A stretch of DNA of 64,000 bases from Halomarina salina (GTDB lineage Archaea > Halobacteriota > Halobacteria > Halobacteriales > Haloarculaceae): assembly GCF_023074835.1 (NCBI RefSeq), contig NZ_JALLGW010000001.1, positions 2,666,001 through 2,730,000 on the forward strand, in the 5' to 3' direction. The notes under the pieces are model-generated. The model had not been told where the DNA came from, ran no database searches, and saw only the letters and a program-made list of their open reading frames with translations. This document shows positions 26,346 through 35,215 of this stretch, one piece after another; within the stretch, counting starts at the first letter, position 1; every line of letters starts with the position of its first letter. The position numbers were made by a program, and so were the translations under genes.

Positions 26346-27469
26346 TGCAGGGGGGCGACGCACTCGGTCCGCAGACGGCGAACATCGTCGTCACCGCCGG
26401 GGCGTTGCTCGTCCTCCTGCTCGTGGCGCTGTTGATCCGGCGACTGGGTGACCCGCTGGAACGGTACGTCGATACCATCACCGCCGACGCGACGCAGTCC
26501 ATCCTGTTCACCGTCGCTGCCGTCGCCACGGCGTGGTTCCTGCTGGAGCGCTGGGAGGCCGCCGGGAGTTTCGTCGAGGCGCTCGGAAACCCCACCGTCG
26601 ACCCGGCGAAGACCGGTGCACTCGGCCTCGTCGCGGGGCTCATCGTCGTCGTCGCCTACACGCTGACGCGTATCAGCAAGACGCTGCTCGTCGAACGAGA
26701 CGGTGACATCATCACCGGCCACAGACAGGAGGCGTTCTACCACGTCGCGCAGTTGACCATCTACCTCGCGACGCTCCTCGTCCTGTTGGCGCTCGTCGGC
26801 GTCAACCCGAGGGACCTCGTCCTCAGTGCGGGTGCGCTCGGCGTCGTCCTCGGCCTCGCCGCTCGGCAGACGCTCGGCGCGGTGTTCGCAGGCTTCGTAC
26901 TGCTGTTCTCGCGGCCGTTCGAACTCGGCGACTGGGTGGTGATGTCCGACCGCGAGGGCATCGTCCGGGACATCAGCATGTTCAACACGACGCTCCGGAC
27001 GTTCGACGACGAACACGTCATCATCCCGAACGACGAGGTGACCTCCAACGACATCGTCAACCGGTCGCGGATGGGACGACTCCGCGTCTCCGTCGAGGTC
27101 GGAGTCGACTACGACGCGGACGTGGGGCGGGCCGTCTCGCTCGCCGAGGAGGCGATGGCCGGCCTCGACGAACTGATGGAGACGCCCGAACCGCGCGTCG
27201 TCGTCGCGCGCTTCGGCGACTCCGCGGTCGTCCTCGACTGCCGGTTCTGGATAGCGAACCCCAGCGCGGCGCGTTACTGGCAGGCACGCAGCGCCGTCGT
27301 CGAGTCGGTGAAGTCCCGGTTCGAGGAGGCTGGCGTCGGCATCCCGTTCCCACAGCGGGTGCTCTCGACGCGACCCGACGCGACGTTCGAGGCGGACGTG
27401 GACGCACCCGGCCCCGAGTCCGGCAGGCCACGCCCCGAGTCCGACGGGGCCGCGGGGGGTGGTGCCTGA
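26345..27469 (+). CDS. small-conductance mechanosensitive channel (MscS family)
   Basis: A 374-residue membrane protein with about four N-terminal spans; the last is the pore helix A-G-A-L-G-V-V-L-G-L-A-A-R-Q-T-L, followed by the beta domain F-E-L-G-D-W-V-V-M and I-V-R-D-I-S-M-F-N-T-T-L-R. It should relieve turgor on osmotic downshift. The C-terminus is a Pro/Asp-rich tail. It overlaps ksgA and hemK2 at both ends, so it belongs to the same transcript. Confidence 0.92.
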   Translation: MQGGDALGPQTANIVVTAGALLVLLLVALLIRRLGDPLERYVDTITADATQSILFTVAAVATAWFLLERWEAAGSFVEALGNPTVDPAKTGALGLVAGLIVVVAYTLTRISKTLLVERDGDIITGHRQEAFYHVAQLTIYLATLLVLLALVGVNPRDLVLSAGALGVVLGLAARQTLGAVFAGFVLLFSRPFELGDWVVMSDREGIVRDISMFNTTLRTFDDEHVIIPNDEVTSNDIVNRSRMGRLRVSVEVGVDYDADVGRAVSLAEEAMAGLDELMETPEPRVVVARFGDSAVVLDCRFWIANPSAARYWQARSAVVESVKSRFEEAGVGIPFPQRVLSTRPDATFEADVDAPGPESGRPRPESDGAAGGGA

Positions 27470-28044
27470 TGGTCGACCGCGAGCGGGCGGCCGAGCAGGT
27501 GTACCAGCCAGCGGAGGACTCCCACCTGCTCGCGGAGACGGCCGCCGACGAACTCGGCGACCTGCCGGCGGATACGCGGGTCGTCGACGTCGGCACCGGG
27601 TCGGGCTACGTCGCCGCGCAGGTCGGCGACGCGACCGGGGTGGACGTGCTCGGCGTCGACATCAGCCCCATCGCCGTTCGGGAGGCACGCGACCACGGCG
27701 TGAGCGTCGTGCGGTCGAACCTGCTCGACGGCCTCGCGGGTCCGCTCGACGTCGTGCTGTTCAACCCGCCGTACCTCCCGACGGACCCCGACGCCGAGTG
27801 GGACGACTGGATGGAGTACGCGCTCTCGGGCGGCCCCGACGGACGGCGCGCCGTCGACCCGTTCCTCGACGACCTGCCGCGCGTCCTGGCCGAGGACGGC
27901 CGAGCGTTCCTGCTGGTCTCGTCGCTGACGGACGTCGAGGCCGTAACGGAGCGTGCGGCCGCGAACGGCCTCGCCGCGCGCGAACTCGCGGAGGAGTCGT
28001 TCCCGTTCGAGCGACTGGTCGTCCTCGAACTCCGTCACGCCTGA
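27469..28044 (+). CDS. HemK2/Mtq2-family SAM-dependent methyltransferase
   Basis: A 191-residue class I methyltransferase: V-V-D-V-G-T-G-S-G-Y-V-A near residue 42 and the N-P-P-Y-L-P-T-D motif near residue 100, which marks enzymes that methylate amide or amine nitrogens. Small archaeal/eukaryotic members modify the GGQ glutamine of release factor aRF1/eRF1, a likely job here. It starts at the last base of the mscS frame. Confidence 0.88.
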   Translation: MVDRERAAEQVYQPAEDSHLLAETAADELGDLPADTRVVDVGTGSGYVAAQVGDATGVDVLGVDISPIAVREARDHGVSVVRSNLLDGLAGPLDVVLFNPPYLPTDPDAEWDDWMEYALSGGPDGRRAVDPFLDDLPRVLAEDGRAFLLVSSLTDVEAVTERAAANGLAARELAEESFPFERLVVLELRHA

Positions 28045-28114
28045 CGCTCGGATAACTATAGCGCATATATCGAACGAGAAAATATTATCACGGGTCGTTC
28101 CGTAGCCGTGCGTG

Positions 28115-29104
28115 ATGACCGAACTCGTCGCGACGACGACCGGCCTGTTCCCGCTGCCCGACTGGGCGAAGTCGGAGCTCGCGGACCTGAAGGGCCACCA
28201 GAAGGACGACCTGGTGAGCGGTGACGAACCGCCATCCGTGGTCGAACAGTACGACCGGGCACGGGAGGAGGTAGTGGCCCGCCAGCAGGAGGCCGGCCTC
28301 GACCGCGTCGTCGAGGGGCAGCTGCGCTGGGACGACATGCTCGCGCACCCCCTCGCCGTGCAGGAGAACGTCGAGACGCGCGGTATCGTCCGCTACTTCG
28401 ACAACAACAACTTCTACCGCGAGCCGGTCGTGACGGGCGACCTCTCGCCGACCGGCGACCTCGCGGCGGACCTCGATGCGGCCGACGTCCCGGGCGACGA
28501 ACTGCAGGCCGTTATTCCGGGGCCGTACACGCTCGCGGACCTCGCCACCGACGACCACTACGGCGAGGGCTTCCTCGACGCCGTCACGGAGTTCCTCGTG
28601 GGGGAAGTCGAGCAGTTCCCCGACCACGCGACGCTGCTCGTCCTCGAACCGTCGCTGGTCGAGGAGCCGCCGGAGGACGGTGCGGACGAACGGGCCAGCG
28701 AGGCCATCGACCGCGTCGTGGGTGCGAGCGACGCCGAGAGCGTCGTCTACCCGTTCTACGGTGCGCTCGACGAGAAGGTGTACGCGCACCTGCTCGACGC
28801 CGACGTGGACGCGGTGGGCTACGACTTCGTCACCGACCACGAGGACAACCTCTACAACATCAACGAGTACGGGACGACCGACTCGGTGGCACTCGGGTTC
28901 GTCGAGGGACAGAACACGAAGGTCGAGTCGCCCGACCTGCTCCGCGAGCGGGTCGAGTGGGTCGAGGAGAACACGCCCTCGGCGACGTTCGACCGGGCGT
29001 ACGTCCTCCCGAACACGGAGACGTTCTACCTGCCGACAGAACGCTTCGAGGCGAAGTTGGACGCGCTCGGTGCGCTGACGCGACCCGAGGAGGTGACGGC
29101 ATGA
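28115..29104 (+). CDS. MetE-like protein lacking the zinc ligands
   Basis: A 329-residue TIM-barrel protein related to the catalytic half of cobalamin-independent methionine synthase (L-F-P-L-P-D-W start, I-P-G-P-Y-T-L-A-D-L). Where the active paralogue has H-V-C-Y-G this one has Y-P-F-Y-G, and near the end it has L-P-N-T-E-T in place of S-P-D-C-G-L. The Zn-thiolate site for homocysteine is therefore missing. It may bind the methyl donor or act as a partner of the next gene. The ATG at 28115 follows a GTG; the upstream 70 bp are AT-rich and promoter-like. Overlap with the next gene is 4 nt. Confidence 0.85.
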   Translation: MTELVATTTGLFPLPDWAKSELADLKGHQKDDLVSGDEPPSVVEQYDRAREEVVARQQEAGLDRVVEGQLRWDDMLAHPLAVQENVETRGIVRYFDNNNFYREPVVTGDLSPTGDLAADLDAADVPGDELQAVIPGPYTLADLATDDHYGEGFLDAVTEFLVGEVEQFPDHATLLVLEPSLVEEPPEDGADERASEAIDRVVGASDAESVVYPFYGALDEKVYAHLLDADVDAVGYDFVTDHEDNLYNINEYGTTDSVALGFVEGQNTKVESPDLLRERVEWVEENTPSATFDRAYVLPNTETFYLPTERFEAKLDALGALTRPEEVTA

Positions 29105-30237
29105 CGCGCAACCCCGCCGCCAACCGCGAGCAGTTCCGCCCCGCCGACCATCCGAACGAGCACTTCATCCTCTCGACGGTCGTCGGGAGCTACCCCAAAC
29201 CGAAGTGGCTCAACCGCGCCCGCGACCTCTACCACGGCGAACTGGAGGTCAGCGCGGCCGACCGCGCCAGCGACGAACCGCGCGGCAGTTTCGACATCGA
29301 CGTCGACTTCGACGAGGAGAACTGGCAGGAGGCGAAGGACGACGCCTCCCGCCTCATCACGGACGAACACGAGCGAGCGGGGCTCGACGCCATCGTCGAC
29401 GGCGAGATGCGCCGCAACGAGATGGTCGAGTACTTCGCCCACCGCATCGCGGGCTACGAGTTCCACGGCCCGGTCAAGGTGTGGGGCCACAACTACTTCG
29501 ACAAGCCGTCGGTCGTCGACGAGGTCGAGTACGACGAGACGTGGCTGGTCGACGAGTTCGCGTTCACGGACGACGTCGCACAGCGACCCGTCAAGGTGCC
29601 CATCACCGGGCCGTACACGCTCGCGAACTGGTCGTTCAACGAGCACTACGACGACGACGCCGAACTGTCGTACGCGCTGGCCGAACTCGTCAACACCGAG
29701 GTGGAGAAGCTCGTCGAGGCGGGCGCACGCTACGTCCAGATAGACGAACCCGCCCTCGCGACGACGCCCGACGACCACGCCATCGTCGGCGAGTGTCTCG
29801 AACACATCACCGACGGCATCCCCGAGGACGTGCGCATCGGTCTGCACGTCTGCTACGGCGACTACTCGCGTATCTACCCCGAGATTCTCGACTTCCCCAT
29901 CGACGAGTTCGACGTCGAACTCTGCAACGGCGACTACGACCAGATCGACGTGTTCACCGAACACGAGTTCACCGCGGACCTCGCGCTCGGCGTCGTCGAC
30001 GCCCACGTCGCGGAGGTCGAACCGGTCGAGGACATCGTCGAGAACATCAAACGCGGGTTCGAGGTCGTCCCGCCCGAACGGCTCACCGTCTCGCCGGATT
30101 GCGGGCTGAAGCTCCTGCCCCGCGAGGTCGCCTACGGCAAGATGGAGAACATGGTGACCGCGACCCGACAGGTCGAGGCCGCGCTCGACGACGGCGATAT
30201 CGACCTGCCCCGCGTCGCCGCCCGCGCCGACGACTGA
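29101..30237 (+). CDS. metE: methionine synthase, core MetE type
   Basis: Transfers a methyl group to homocysteine. The 378 residues correspond to the C-terminal catalytic half of classical MetE, without the N-terminal folate-binding half. Zinc ligands are visible: H249 and C251 (H-V-C-Y-G-D-Y) and C334 (S-P-D-C-G-L-K), plus the barrel glutamates. V-G-S-Y-P-K-P near residue 30 and I-T-G-P-Y-T-L-A-N-W are family blocks. Such core enzymes are folate-independent and use other methyl donors, often a corrinoid protein; the donor here is unknown. It is translationally coupled to the zinc-less paralogue. Confidence 0.92.
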   Translation: MTRNPAANREQFRPADHPNEHFILSTVVGSYPKPKWLNRARDLYHGELEVSAADRASDEPRGSFDIDVDFDEENWQEAKDDASRLITDEHERAGLDAIVDGEMRRNEMVEYFAHRIAGYEFHGPVKVWGHNYFDKPSVVDEVEYDETWLVDEFAFTDDVAQRPVKVPITGPYTLANWSFNEHYDDDAELSYALAELVNTEVEKLVEAGARYVQIDEPALATTPDDHAIVGECLEHITDGIPEDVRIGLHVCYGDYSRIYPEILDFPIDEFDVELCNGDYDQIDVFTEHEFTADLALGVVDAHVAEVEPVEDIVENIKRGFEVVPPERLTVSPDCGLKLLPREVAYGKMENMVTATRQVEAALDDGDIDLPRVAARADD

Positions 30238-30406
30238 ACGACACCGTTTCGCCCGACGGCGCACGCTTTTTCGGTCACGTTCCGGGAGTCACGCTCGATA
30301 CCACGCAGCGAGAAGCTTTACTATGAAAGGTCCAGTAGTTCGGATTCTTCCCGGGACGCGACGGTGCGGCGCTGGTCGCGACGACCGCTCGGGAGGGGAC
30401 CAACTG

Positions 30407-30574
30407 ATGACACACCAGAAGATCGTCCACTGTACGACGTGCGGGCAGGTGTACGCCGCTCGAAAGCGCGAGGACGGGACGTTCATCCTCTCCACGGCCG
30501 ACGGGCGGTGTCGCTGCGGCAGCGACCGACTGAGCGAGTACGAACTCGCAGAGCCGGAACCGGCACCGACCTGA
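30407..30574 (+). CDS. small zinc-ribbon protein
   Basis: A 55-residue protein with C-T-T-C-G near residue 9 and C-R-C-G near residue 36, enough for one zinc site, and an acidic/Pro-rich tail. GGAGG at 30391-30395 precedes the ATG at 30407. The frame is open back to an ATG at 30323, but that extension is Arg-rich and unlike a domain. Function unknown; such micro-proteins are common in Haloarchaea. Confidence 0.7.
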   Translation: MTHQKIVHCTTCGQVYAARKREDGTFILSTADGRCRCGSDRLSEYELAEPEPAPT

Positions 30575-30691
30575 GGCGGCCCGGATCGCACGACGACACT
30601 GGCCATTGCGGCGCGGTCGCCACGGCGGCGGTCGCGACGACGGTGTCACCTCCGGAACAACTGTTTATCCGCTCGGCGTGATACCGCCGGT

Positions 30692-31648
30692 ATGGACCTC
30701 CACCCGACCGTCGAGACCACCGCGGAGGACATCGCGTCGATGGAGACGCGAGGGGCGGCGACCATCGGCGCGGCAGCGGCTGCCGCCCTCCGGGTGCAGG
30801 CAGGGGAGTCGGACGCCGTGACGCCCGAGGCGTTCCGTGCCGAACTCCGCGTCGCTGGCCGACGCCTCCACGAGACCCGGCCGACGGCGGTGAGCCTCCC
30901 GAACGCCCTCCGCTACGTCCTCCGACGGATGGACGGCGACGAGGTAGCGACGCTGCGCGCGAGCGTCGTGAAGGCTGCGACGGAGTTCGAACAGCGCCTC
31001 GACCGCGCCCAGTCACAGCTCGGCGCAATCGGTGCGAACCGCCTGCAGGACGGCGACGTCGTGATGACCCACTGCCACTCGACGGACGCGCTCGCCTGCG
31101 TCGAGGCGGCCCTCGACCAGGGGAAACACCTCGAAGCCATCGTCAAGGAGACGCGCCCGCGTCTCCAGGGCCACATCACCGCCAGAGCGTTGCGCGAGAT
31201 GGGCGTCCCCGTGACGCTCATCGTCGACAACGCCGCGCGTCGGTACCTCGACGACGCGGACCACGTCCTCGTCGGCGCGGACGCCATCGCCGCCGACGGG
31301 AGCGTCGTCAACAAGATCGGGACGTCGGGGCTGGCGGTCAACGCCCGCGAACGTGGCGTCCCCATCGTGGTCGCCGCCCAGACCATCAAACTCCACCCGG
31401 CGACGATGACGGGCCACACCGTCGAGATAGAGATGCGCGACGAGCGGGAGGTCGTCTCCGACGAGGACCGGGCGGACATCGGCGACGTGGCGGTGGAGAA
31501 CCCGGCGTTCGACGTGACGCCACCACGTCACATCGACGCCATCGTCACCGAAAGCGGCCAGTTCCCGCCCGAGAGCATCGTCACGCTGATGCGCGAACTG
31601 TTCGGTGACGGCGTCGCGGAACCGTGGGTCGAACCGACGAACGAGTAG
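30692..31648 (+). CDS. ribose-1,5-bisphosphate isomerase (eIF2B-like)
   Basis: The 318-residue protein belongs to the eIF2B-alpha/R15P isomerase fold. C128 (T-H-C-H-S-T) and D197 (L-V-G-A-D-A-I) match the catalytic Cys and Asp known from Thermococcus R15P isomerase. G-x-V-V-N-K-I-G-T-S follows. It converts ribose-1,5-bisphosphate to ribulose-1,5-bisphosphate, the RuBisCO substrate, in nucleoside degradation. A PfkB kinase and form III RuBisCO lie within 7 kb. A 5-methylthioribose-1-phosphate isomerase or true eIF2B role is less likely given this context. Confidence 0.85.
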   Translation: MDLHPTVETTAEDIASMETRGAATIGAAAAAALRVQAGESDAVTPEAFRAELRVAGRRLHETRPTAVSLPNALRYVLRRMDGDEVATLRASVVKAATEFEQRLDRAQSQLGAIGANRLQDGDVVMTHCHSTDALACVEAALDQGKHLEAIVKETRPRLQGHITARALREMGVPVTLIVDNAARRYLDDADHVLVGADAIAADGSVVNKIGTSGLAVNARERGVPIVVAAQTIKLHPATMTGHTVEIEMRDEREVVSDEDRADIGDVAVENPAFDVTPPRHIDAIVTESGQFPPESIVTLMRELFGDGVAEPWVEPTNE

Positions 31649-31688
31649 GGGTCACAGCGGACGGGCGATGTAGCGAACGGTCGGCGAG

Positions 31689-32072
31689 TCAGTCGAGGAC
31701 TGCGGACTCGCCCGGAGTGTACCAGTTCTGTGAGGAGAGGTCGACCGGGAGGGTGGCGAGGATGTGGGCGAGGTGTTCGGTCGGGTCGACCAGGTCGTCC
31801 TCGCAGGTGGGTTCGACGAGGTTCGCGTCGACGAGTTTCGGGACGTGGACGTGGTGCAGGCGAATCGCCGCGTCGCGACGCTGATGCTGAGTCGCTGCCG
31901 TCCTGGTAGCGTCGTCGCGGTCAGCAGAGAGGCGCTCGGCGAGCGTCGACTGCGTCGTCGCCCCGTTGGTGTGGAGATACTGGAGGACGAATCGCCTGTC
32001 GGCGCTCGACAGTACGTCGAACGTCTCGTCCAGCGTCGGTCGTCCCATACCGTCGTCTCTGTCCCCACACAT
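31689..32072 (-). CDS. small winged-helix/HTH protein (DUF7344-like)
   Basis: About 127 residues. The N-terminal half (D-E-T-F-D-V-L-S-S-A-D-R-R-F-V-L-Q-Y-L then T-Q-S-T-L-A-E-R-L) is a winged-helix opening common to haloarchaeal regulators, and H-H-V-H-V-P-K-L-V-D-A-N-L-V-E forms the recognition/wing region. ATGs at 32072 and 32048 are both possible. It is divergent from the PfkB kinase gene, sharing the 32073-32222 promoter region, so it may regulate the kinase or the adjacent isomerase gene. Confidence 0.75.
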   Translation of the reverse strand: MCGDRDDGMGRPTLDETFDVLSSADRRFVLQYLHTNGATTQSTLAERLSADRDDATRTAATQHQRRDAAIRLHHVHVPKLVDANLVEPTCEDDLVDPTEHLAHILATLPVDLSSQNWYTPGESAVLD

Positions 32073-32222
32073 CGATGTTGAACGGTTCTGGTCATCGAAC
32101 GGTGATAAATACTTCGCCCGTTCTCGGTAGTGTATCCATCGGAGAGCGCTCCTACACGGTGTCGTCTCCGAAACCGTCGTCTCCACGGGTTTTTTCTCGC
32201 GACGCAGCGTCACCACGGACCG
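32073..32222. promoter_or_regulatory. divergent promoter region of HTH gene and PfkB kinase
   Basis: A 150-bp gap. AGTATTTATCACC (minus strand, about 32101-32113) looks like a TATA element for the HTH gene; GTTTTTTCTC (32189-32198) is about 27 nt before the kinase ATG. No clear palindrome was seen. Confidence 0.4.
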
Positions 32223-33095
32223 ATGCGCATCCTCTGTGCCGGTCACGTCAACTGGGACGTGACGCTCCGGGTCGACCGCCTCCCGGAACCGGACGGTGAG
32301 GTGTCGATCGAGGAGCGTGCCCAGGCGGGAGGCGGTAGCGCGGCCAACGTCGCCTGTACCCTCGCGGCGCTCGGCGAGGAGGTGGCACTGTTCGGGAGCG
32401 TCGGCGACGACGAGGAAGGGAGGCTCACTCGCGACGAACTCGACGGGTTCGGCGTCGACACGAGCCACGTCGTCACGGTCCCGAACCACGAGACCACCAC
32501 GAAGTACCTCGTCGTCGACGGGACGGGCGAGGTGATGGTGCTGTCGAACAGCGGTGCGAACGAGGCGTTCACCCCCGACGACATCGACCCGTCGGTCCTC
32601 GCGAGCGTCGACCACCTCCACCTCACCAGCCAGCGACCCGCCACCGCCGCCGCACTGGCCGAGGCGGCGGCCGGAGTGGGCATCGACGTCAGCTTCGACC
32701 CCGGCCGTCGCATCGCGAGCAGGGACTACGCGGCGACGCTCGTGAACGTCGACGTCCTCTTCCTCAACGAACGCGAGGCGCGCGTCCTCGTCGACCACGC
32801 CTCGTTCGAGTCGCTGGTACGGGAGGCATGCGTGGTGGTGAAACGCGGCGGTGAGGGGGCGACGGTCCACAACCCAGACGGCGAGGTGGACCACGACGGC
32901 TACCCGCTCGACCCGCTGGACACGACCGGTGCCGGCGACGCGTTCGCCGCCGGGTTCCTCGCCGCGCGCACCGAGGGGTACGAGCGGGCGCTGTCGGTGG
33001 CGAACGCCTGCGGGGCGCTGGCGGCGCTCCGGGTCGGAGCACGGACGACGCCGACGGTGGACGAGGTGGAGGCGTTCCTCGCAGAACACGCGTGA
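32223..33095 (+). CDS. PfkB/ribokinase-family carbohydrate kinase
   Basis: A 290-residue kinase: G-H-V-N-W-D-V-T near residue 7, G-G-G-S-A-A-N-V-A near residue 38, and the catalytic loop D-T-T-G-A-G-D-A-F-A-A-G with D239 as base. Haloarchaeal PfkB kinases act on 2-keto-3-deoxygluconate, fructose phosphates or ribose-1-phosphate. Because the R15P isomerase gene is 570 bp away and RuBisCO is also near, ribose-1-phosphate kinase is an attractive but unproven assignment. The ATG at 32223 follows a TATA-like element. Confidence 0.85.
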   Translation: MRILCAGHVNWDVTLRVDRLPEPDGEVSIEERAQAGGGSAANVACTLAALGEEVALFGSVGDDEEGRLTRDELDGFGVDTSHVVTVPNHETTTKYLVVDGTGEVMVLSNSGANEAFTPDDIDPSVLASVDHLHLTSQRPATAAALAEAAAGVGIDVSFDPGRRIASRDYAATLVNVDVLFLNEREARVLVDHASFESLVREACVVVKRGGEGATVHNPDGEVDHDGYPLDPLDTTGAGDAFAAGFLAARTEGYERALSVANACGALAALRVGARTTPTVDEVEAFLAEHA

Positions 33096-33301
33096 ACGGC
33101 AGCGTTCGGCGACCGATTCCGGTCGGTGTGTCACGGGTCGTACCCTGAGCGGACATCGAAGTGAGCGAGGACGACGAGACCAGGGAAGACGAGGACGATG
33201 AGAACGAGCGGTCGGACGGCAGGACCATGGACGAGTCGTAGACCGAGACGAACCCGGTGGGGACGAGCGGTCCGCCGCCGTCTGGGCCGACCAGGGCCGT
33301 C
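33096..33301. other. gap between kinase and nuoCD with an in-frame hydrophobic remnant
   Basis: On the minus strand, the frame directly after the nuoCD stop (33302-33304) stays open for about 55 codons. It encodes an Arg-rich stretch and then a clear membrane-like segment, P-L-V-L-I-V-L-V-F-P-G-L-V-V-L-A-H-F. No start codon precedes it. It may be a relic of a longer protein, a read-through tail or chance. Confidence 0.3.
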
Positions 33302-34966
33302 TTACCGGTCGACCGACCCGAGCACGATGTCGAGGCTGCCGAGCGACGCGATGAGGTCCGGGATGTACTCGCCGTTGGACATCTCCGGGAGCGCCTGCAG
33401 GTTCGAGAAACACGGCGAGCGAATCTTGAACCGGGCCGGCGTGTCGGTCCCGTCCGAGCGGATGTAGATGCCGAGTTCACCCTTCGCGGCCTCGACGGCC
33501 TTGTACGTCTCCGTGTCCGGGTCCGGTTTGAGCGTCCGCGGGACGTTGCTCTGGAGCGTTCGCTCGTCGTCCGGCCAGTCCTCGAGCAGGTCGATACACT
33601 GGCCGACGATCTTCGCCGACTCCTCGACCTCCTGCATCCGGACGAGGACGCGCGAGTAGTTGTCACAGCCGTCCTCGGTGACGACGTCCCAGTCGAGTTC
33701 GGGGTAGTAGCCGTACGGGTCGTCGCGACGCAGGTCGTAGTCGACACCCGACCCGCGAGCTACGGGACCGGTGACGCCGTAGCTCTTGGCCACCTCGGGT
33801 TCGAGGACACCGGTGTCGATACACCGAATCTGGAAGATCTCGTTGCCCGTGACGAGGTTGTGGTACTCCTCCAGTTTCGCGGGGAGTTCGTCGAGGAAGT
33901 CGCGGACCTTCTCGTAGAACTCCTCGCTAGGCTCGGGGACGTCCCACGCGACGCCACCGAGGCGGAAGTAGTTGTACATCATCCGCTGGCCAGTGAGATC
34001 CTCGAGGATGTTTTGGGCGATCTCGCGGTCGCGGAACGCGTACTGGAAGATGGCCGTGAAGTCGCCGTAGACGTCCAGCGCGAACGTCCCCAGCGCGAGG
34101 AAGTGACCGGTCATCCGACTGAGTTCGACGCCGAGCGTCCGGAGGACCTGGGCGTACTCCGGCACGTCGAGGTCCGCGAGGTCCTCCGCGGCGCGCGCGT
34201 ACGCCCACTCGTTGGTCATGTTCGCCGTGTAGTCCCAGCGGTCGGGGTAGGGCATGATCTGGTGGCGGTAGGTGCTCTGCTCGCACATCTGCTCCTCGCA
34301 CCGGTGGAGGTAGCCGATGTCCGGTTCGACGTCGGCGACCGTCTCGCCGTCGAGCACCGTCTTCAGGTGGAGCACGCCGTGGGTCGCGGGGTGGTGGGGA
34401 CCGACGTTGATGAACATCGTGTCCGAGTCGTCCTCGCGGTGGTCCTCCTTCAGCGGGTTGGCGTGCTCGCGGAAGGTGACGACCTGTGGCTGCTCCTTGT
34501 CGTAGTCCTGCCGGAGCGGGTGGCCCTGCCACGTCTCCGGGAGCAGGATGCGTCGGAGGTCCGGGTGGTCGTCGTAGCGGATGCCCATCAGGTCGTACGC
34601 CTCCCGCTCGTGCCAGTTCGCCGTGTCGAAGACCGCCGACCCCGACTGACTGCGCGGGTCGTCGTGACGCGTCGGGACGACGACGCTGACCTCCTGGGTC
34701 GGGTCCGCGTACTTCTTGAGGTGGTAGATGCTCTCGAAGCGGTCGCCGTACTCCTGGGCCGTCACGCTCGAGAGGTGGTCGAAGCCGGCCTGCTGTTTGA
34801 GTCGACCGAGCGCCTCCTCGACCTGGTCGGCCCGGACGACGAACCCCTCCGCGTTGAGGTGGGTCTCGCGACCGACGACGAGGTCACCGAGCAGATTCGC
34901 GAGGGCGTCGTGGTCCGTGCTGTGAATCTGCCTGCCTTCTCTCTGAACTGTAGGTTCCGTGCTCAT
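33302..34966 (-). CDS. nuoCD: NADH dehydrogenase-like complex I, fused subunit CD
   Basis: A 554-residue fusion. Residues 1 to about 170 are NuoC (30 kDa: W-H-E-R-E-A-Y-D-L-M-G-I, H-P-D-L-R-R-I-L-L-P). Residues from about 180 are NuoD (49 kDa: N-V-G-P-H-H-P-A-T-H-G-V-L, E-Q-S-T-Y-R-H-Q-I-M-P-Y, R-M-T-G-H-F). These make the quinone-module core of complex I. Haloarchaeal nuoCD normally sits inside a nuoA-N operon, but here no other nuo gene is adjacent. It may be a second copy or a rearranged operon. The ATG at 34966 precedes the first conserved block. Confidence 0.9.
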   Translation of the reverse strand: MSTEPTVQREGRQIHSTDHDALANLLGDLVVGRETHLNAEGFVVRADQVEEALGRLKQQAGFDHLSSVTAQEYGDRFESIYHLKKYADPTQEVSVVVPTRHDDPRSQSGSAVFDTANWHEREAYDLMGIRYDDHPDLRRILLPETWQGHPLRQDYDKEQPQVVTFREHANPLKEDHREDDSDTMFINVGPHHPATHGVLHLKTVLDGETVADVEPDIGYLHRCEEQMCEQSTYRHQIMPYPDRWDYTANMTNEWAYARAAEDLADLDVPEYAQVLRTLGVELSRMTGHFLALGTFALDVYGDFTAIFQYAFRDREIAQNILEDLTGQRMMYNYFRLGGVAWDVPEPSEEFYEKVRDFLDELPAKLEEYHNLVTGNEIFQIRCIDTGVLEPEVAKSYGVTGPVARGSGVDYDLRRDDPYGYYPELDWDVVTEDGCDNYSRVLVRMQEVEESAKIVGQCIDLLEDWPDDERTLQSNVPRTLKPDPDTETYKAVEAAKGELGIYIRSDGTDTPARFKIRSPCFSNLQALPEMSNGEYIPDLIASLGSLDIVLGSVDR

Positions 34967-35215
34967 GGTGGTCGCGAGAACTCGGGGACGAACCGACCGC
35001 AGCAGACGGTTCGGGAGTCTCACCAAGGGTTGAGGGCGAAAGGTGATGAGTCGATGGCAAGCGCTCGCAACCGGCACCCACCACGGAGCGTGCTGTGGTC
35101 GTTCGAGGTTCGGTGGGGCAGCGTCGGTCCGTCCGATATCGTCGACGGCACCCCTTCTGGGGTCTAGCGGCGCTTCTGGAAAGAAGTCGACGCCTCGGGG
35201 GTTGCAGCGGGCGGT
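34967..35215. other. nuoCD upstream gap with a terminator-like hairpin
   Basis: No gene seen. ACCCC (35150-35154), TTCT, GGGGT (35159-35163) is a small perfect hairpin that could end the transcript of the decayed DUF892 gene. The remainder should hold the nuoCD promoter; no strong TATA element stands out. Confidence 0.3.
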
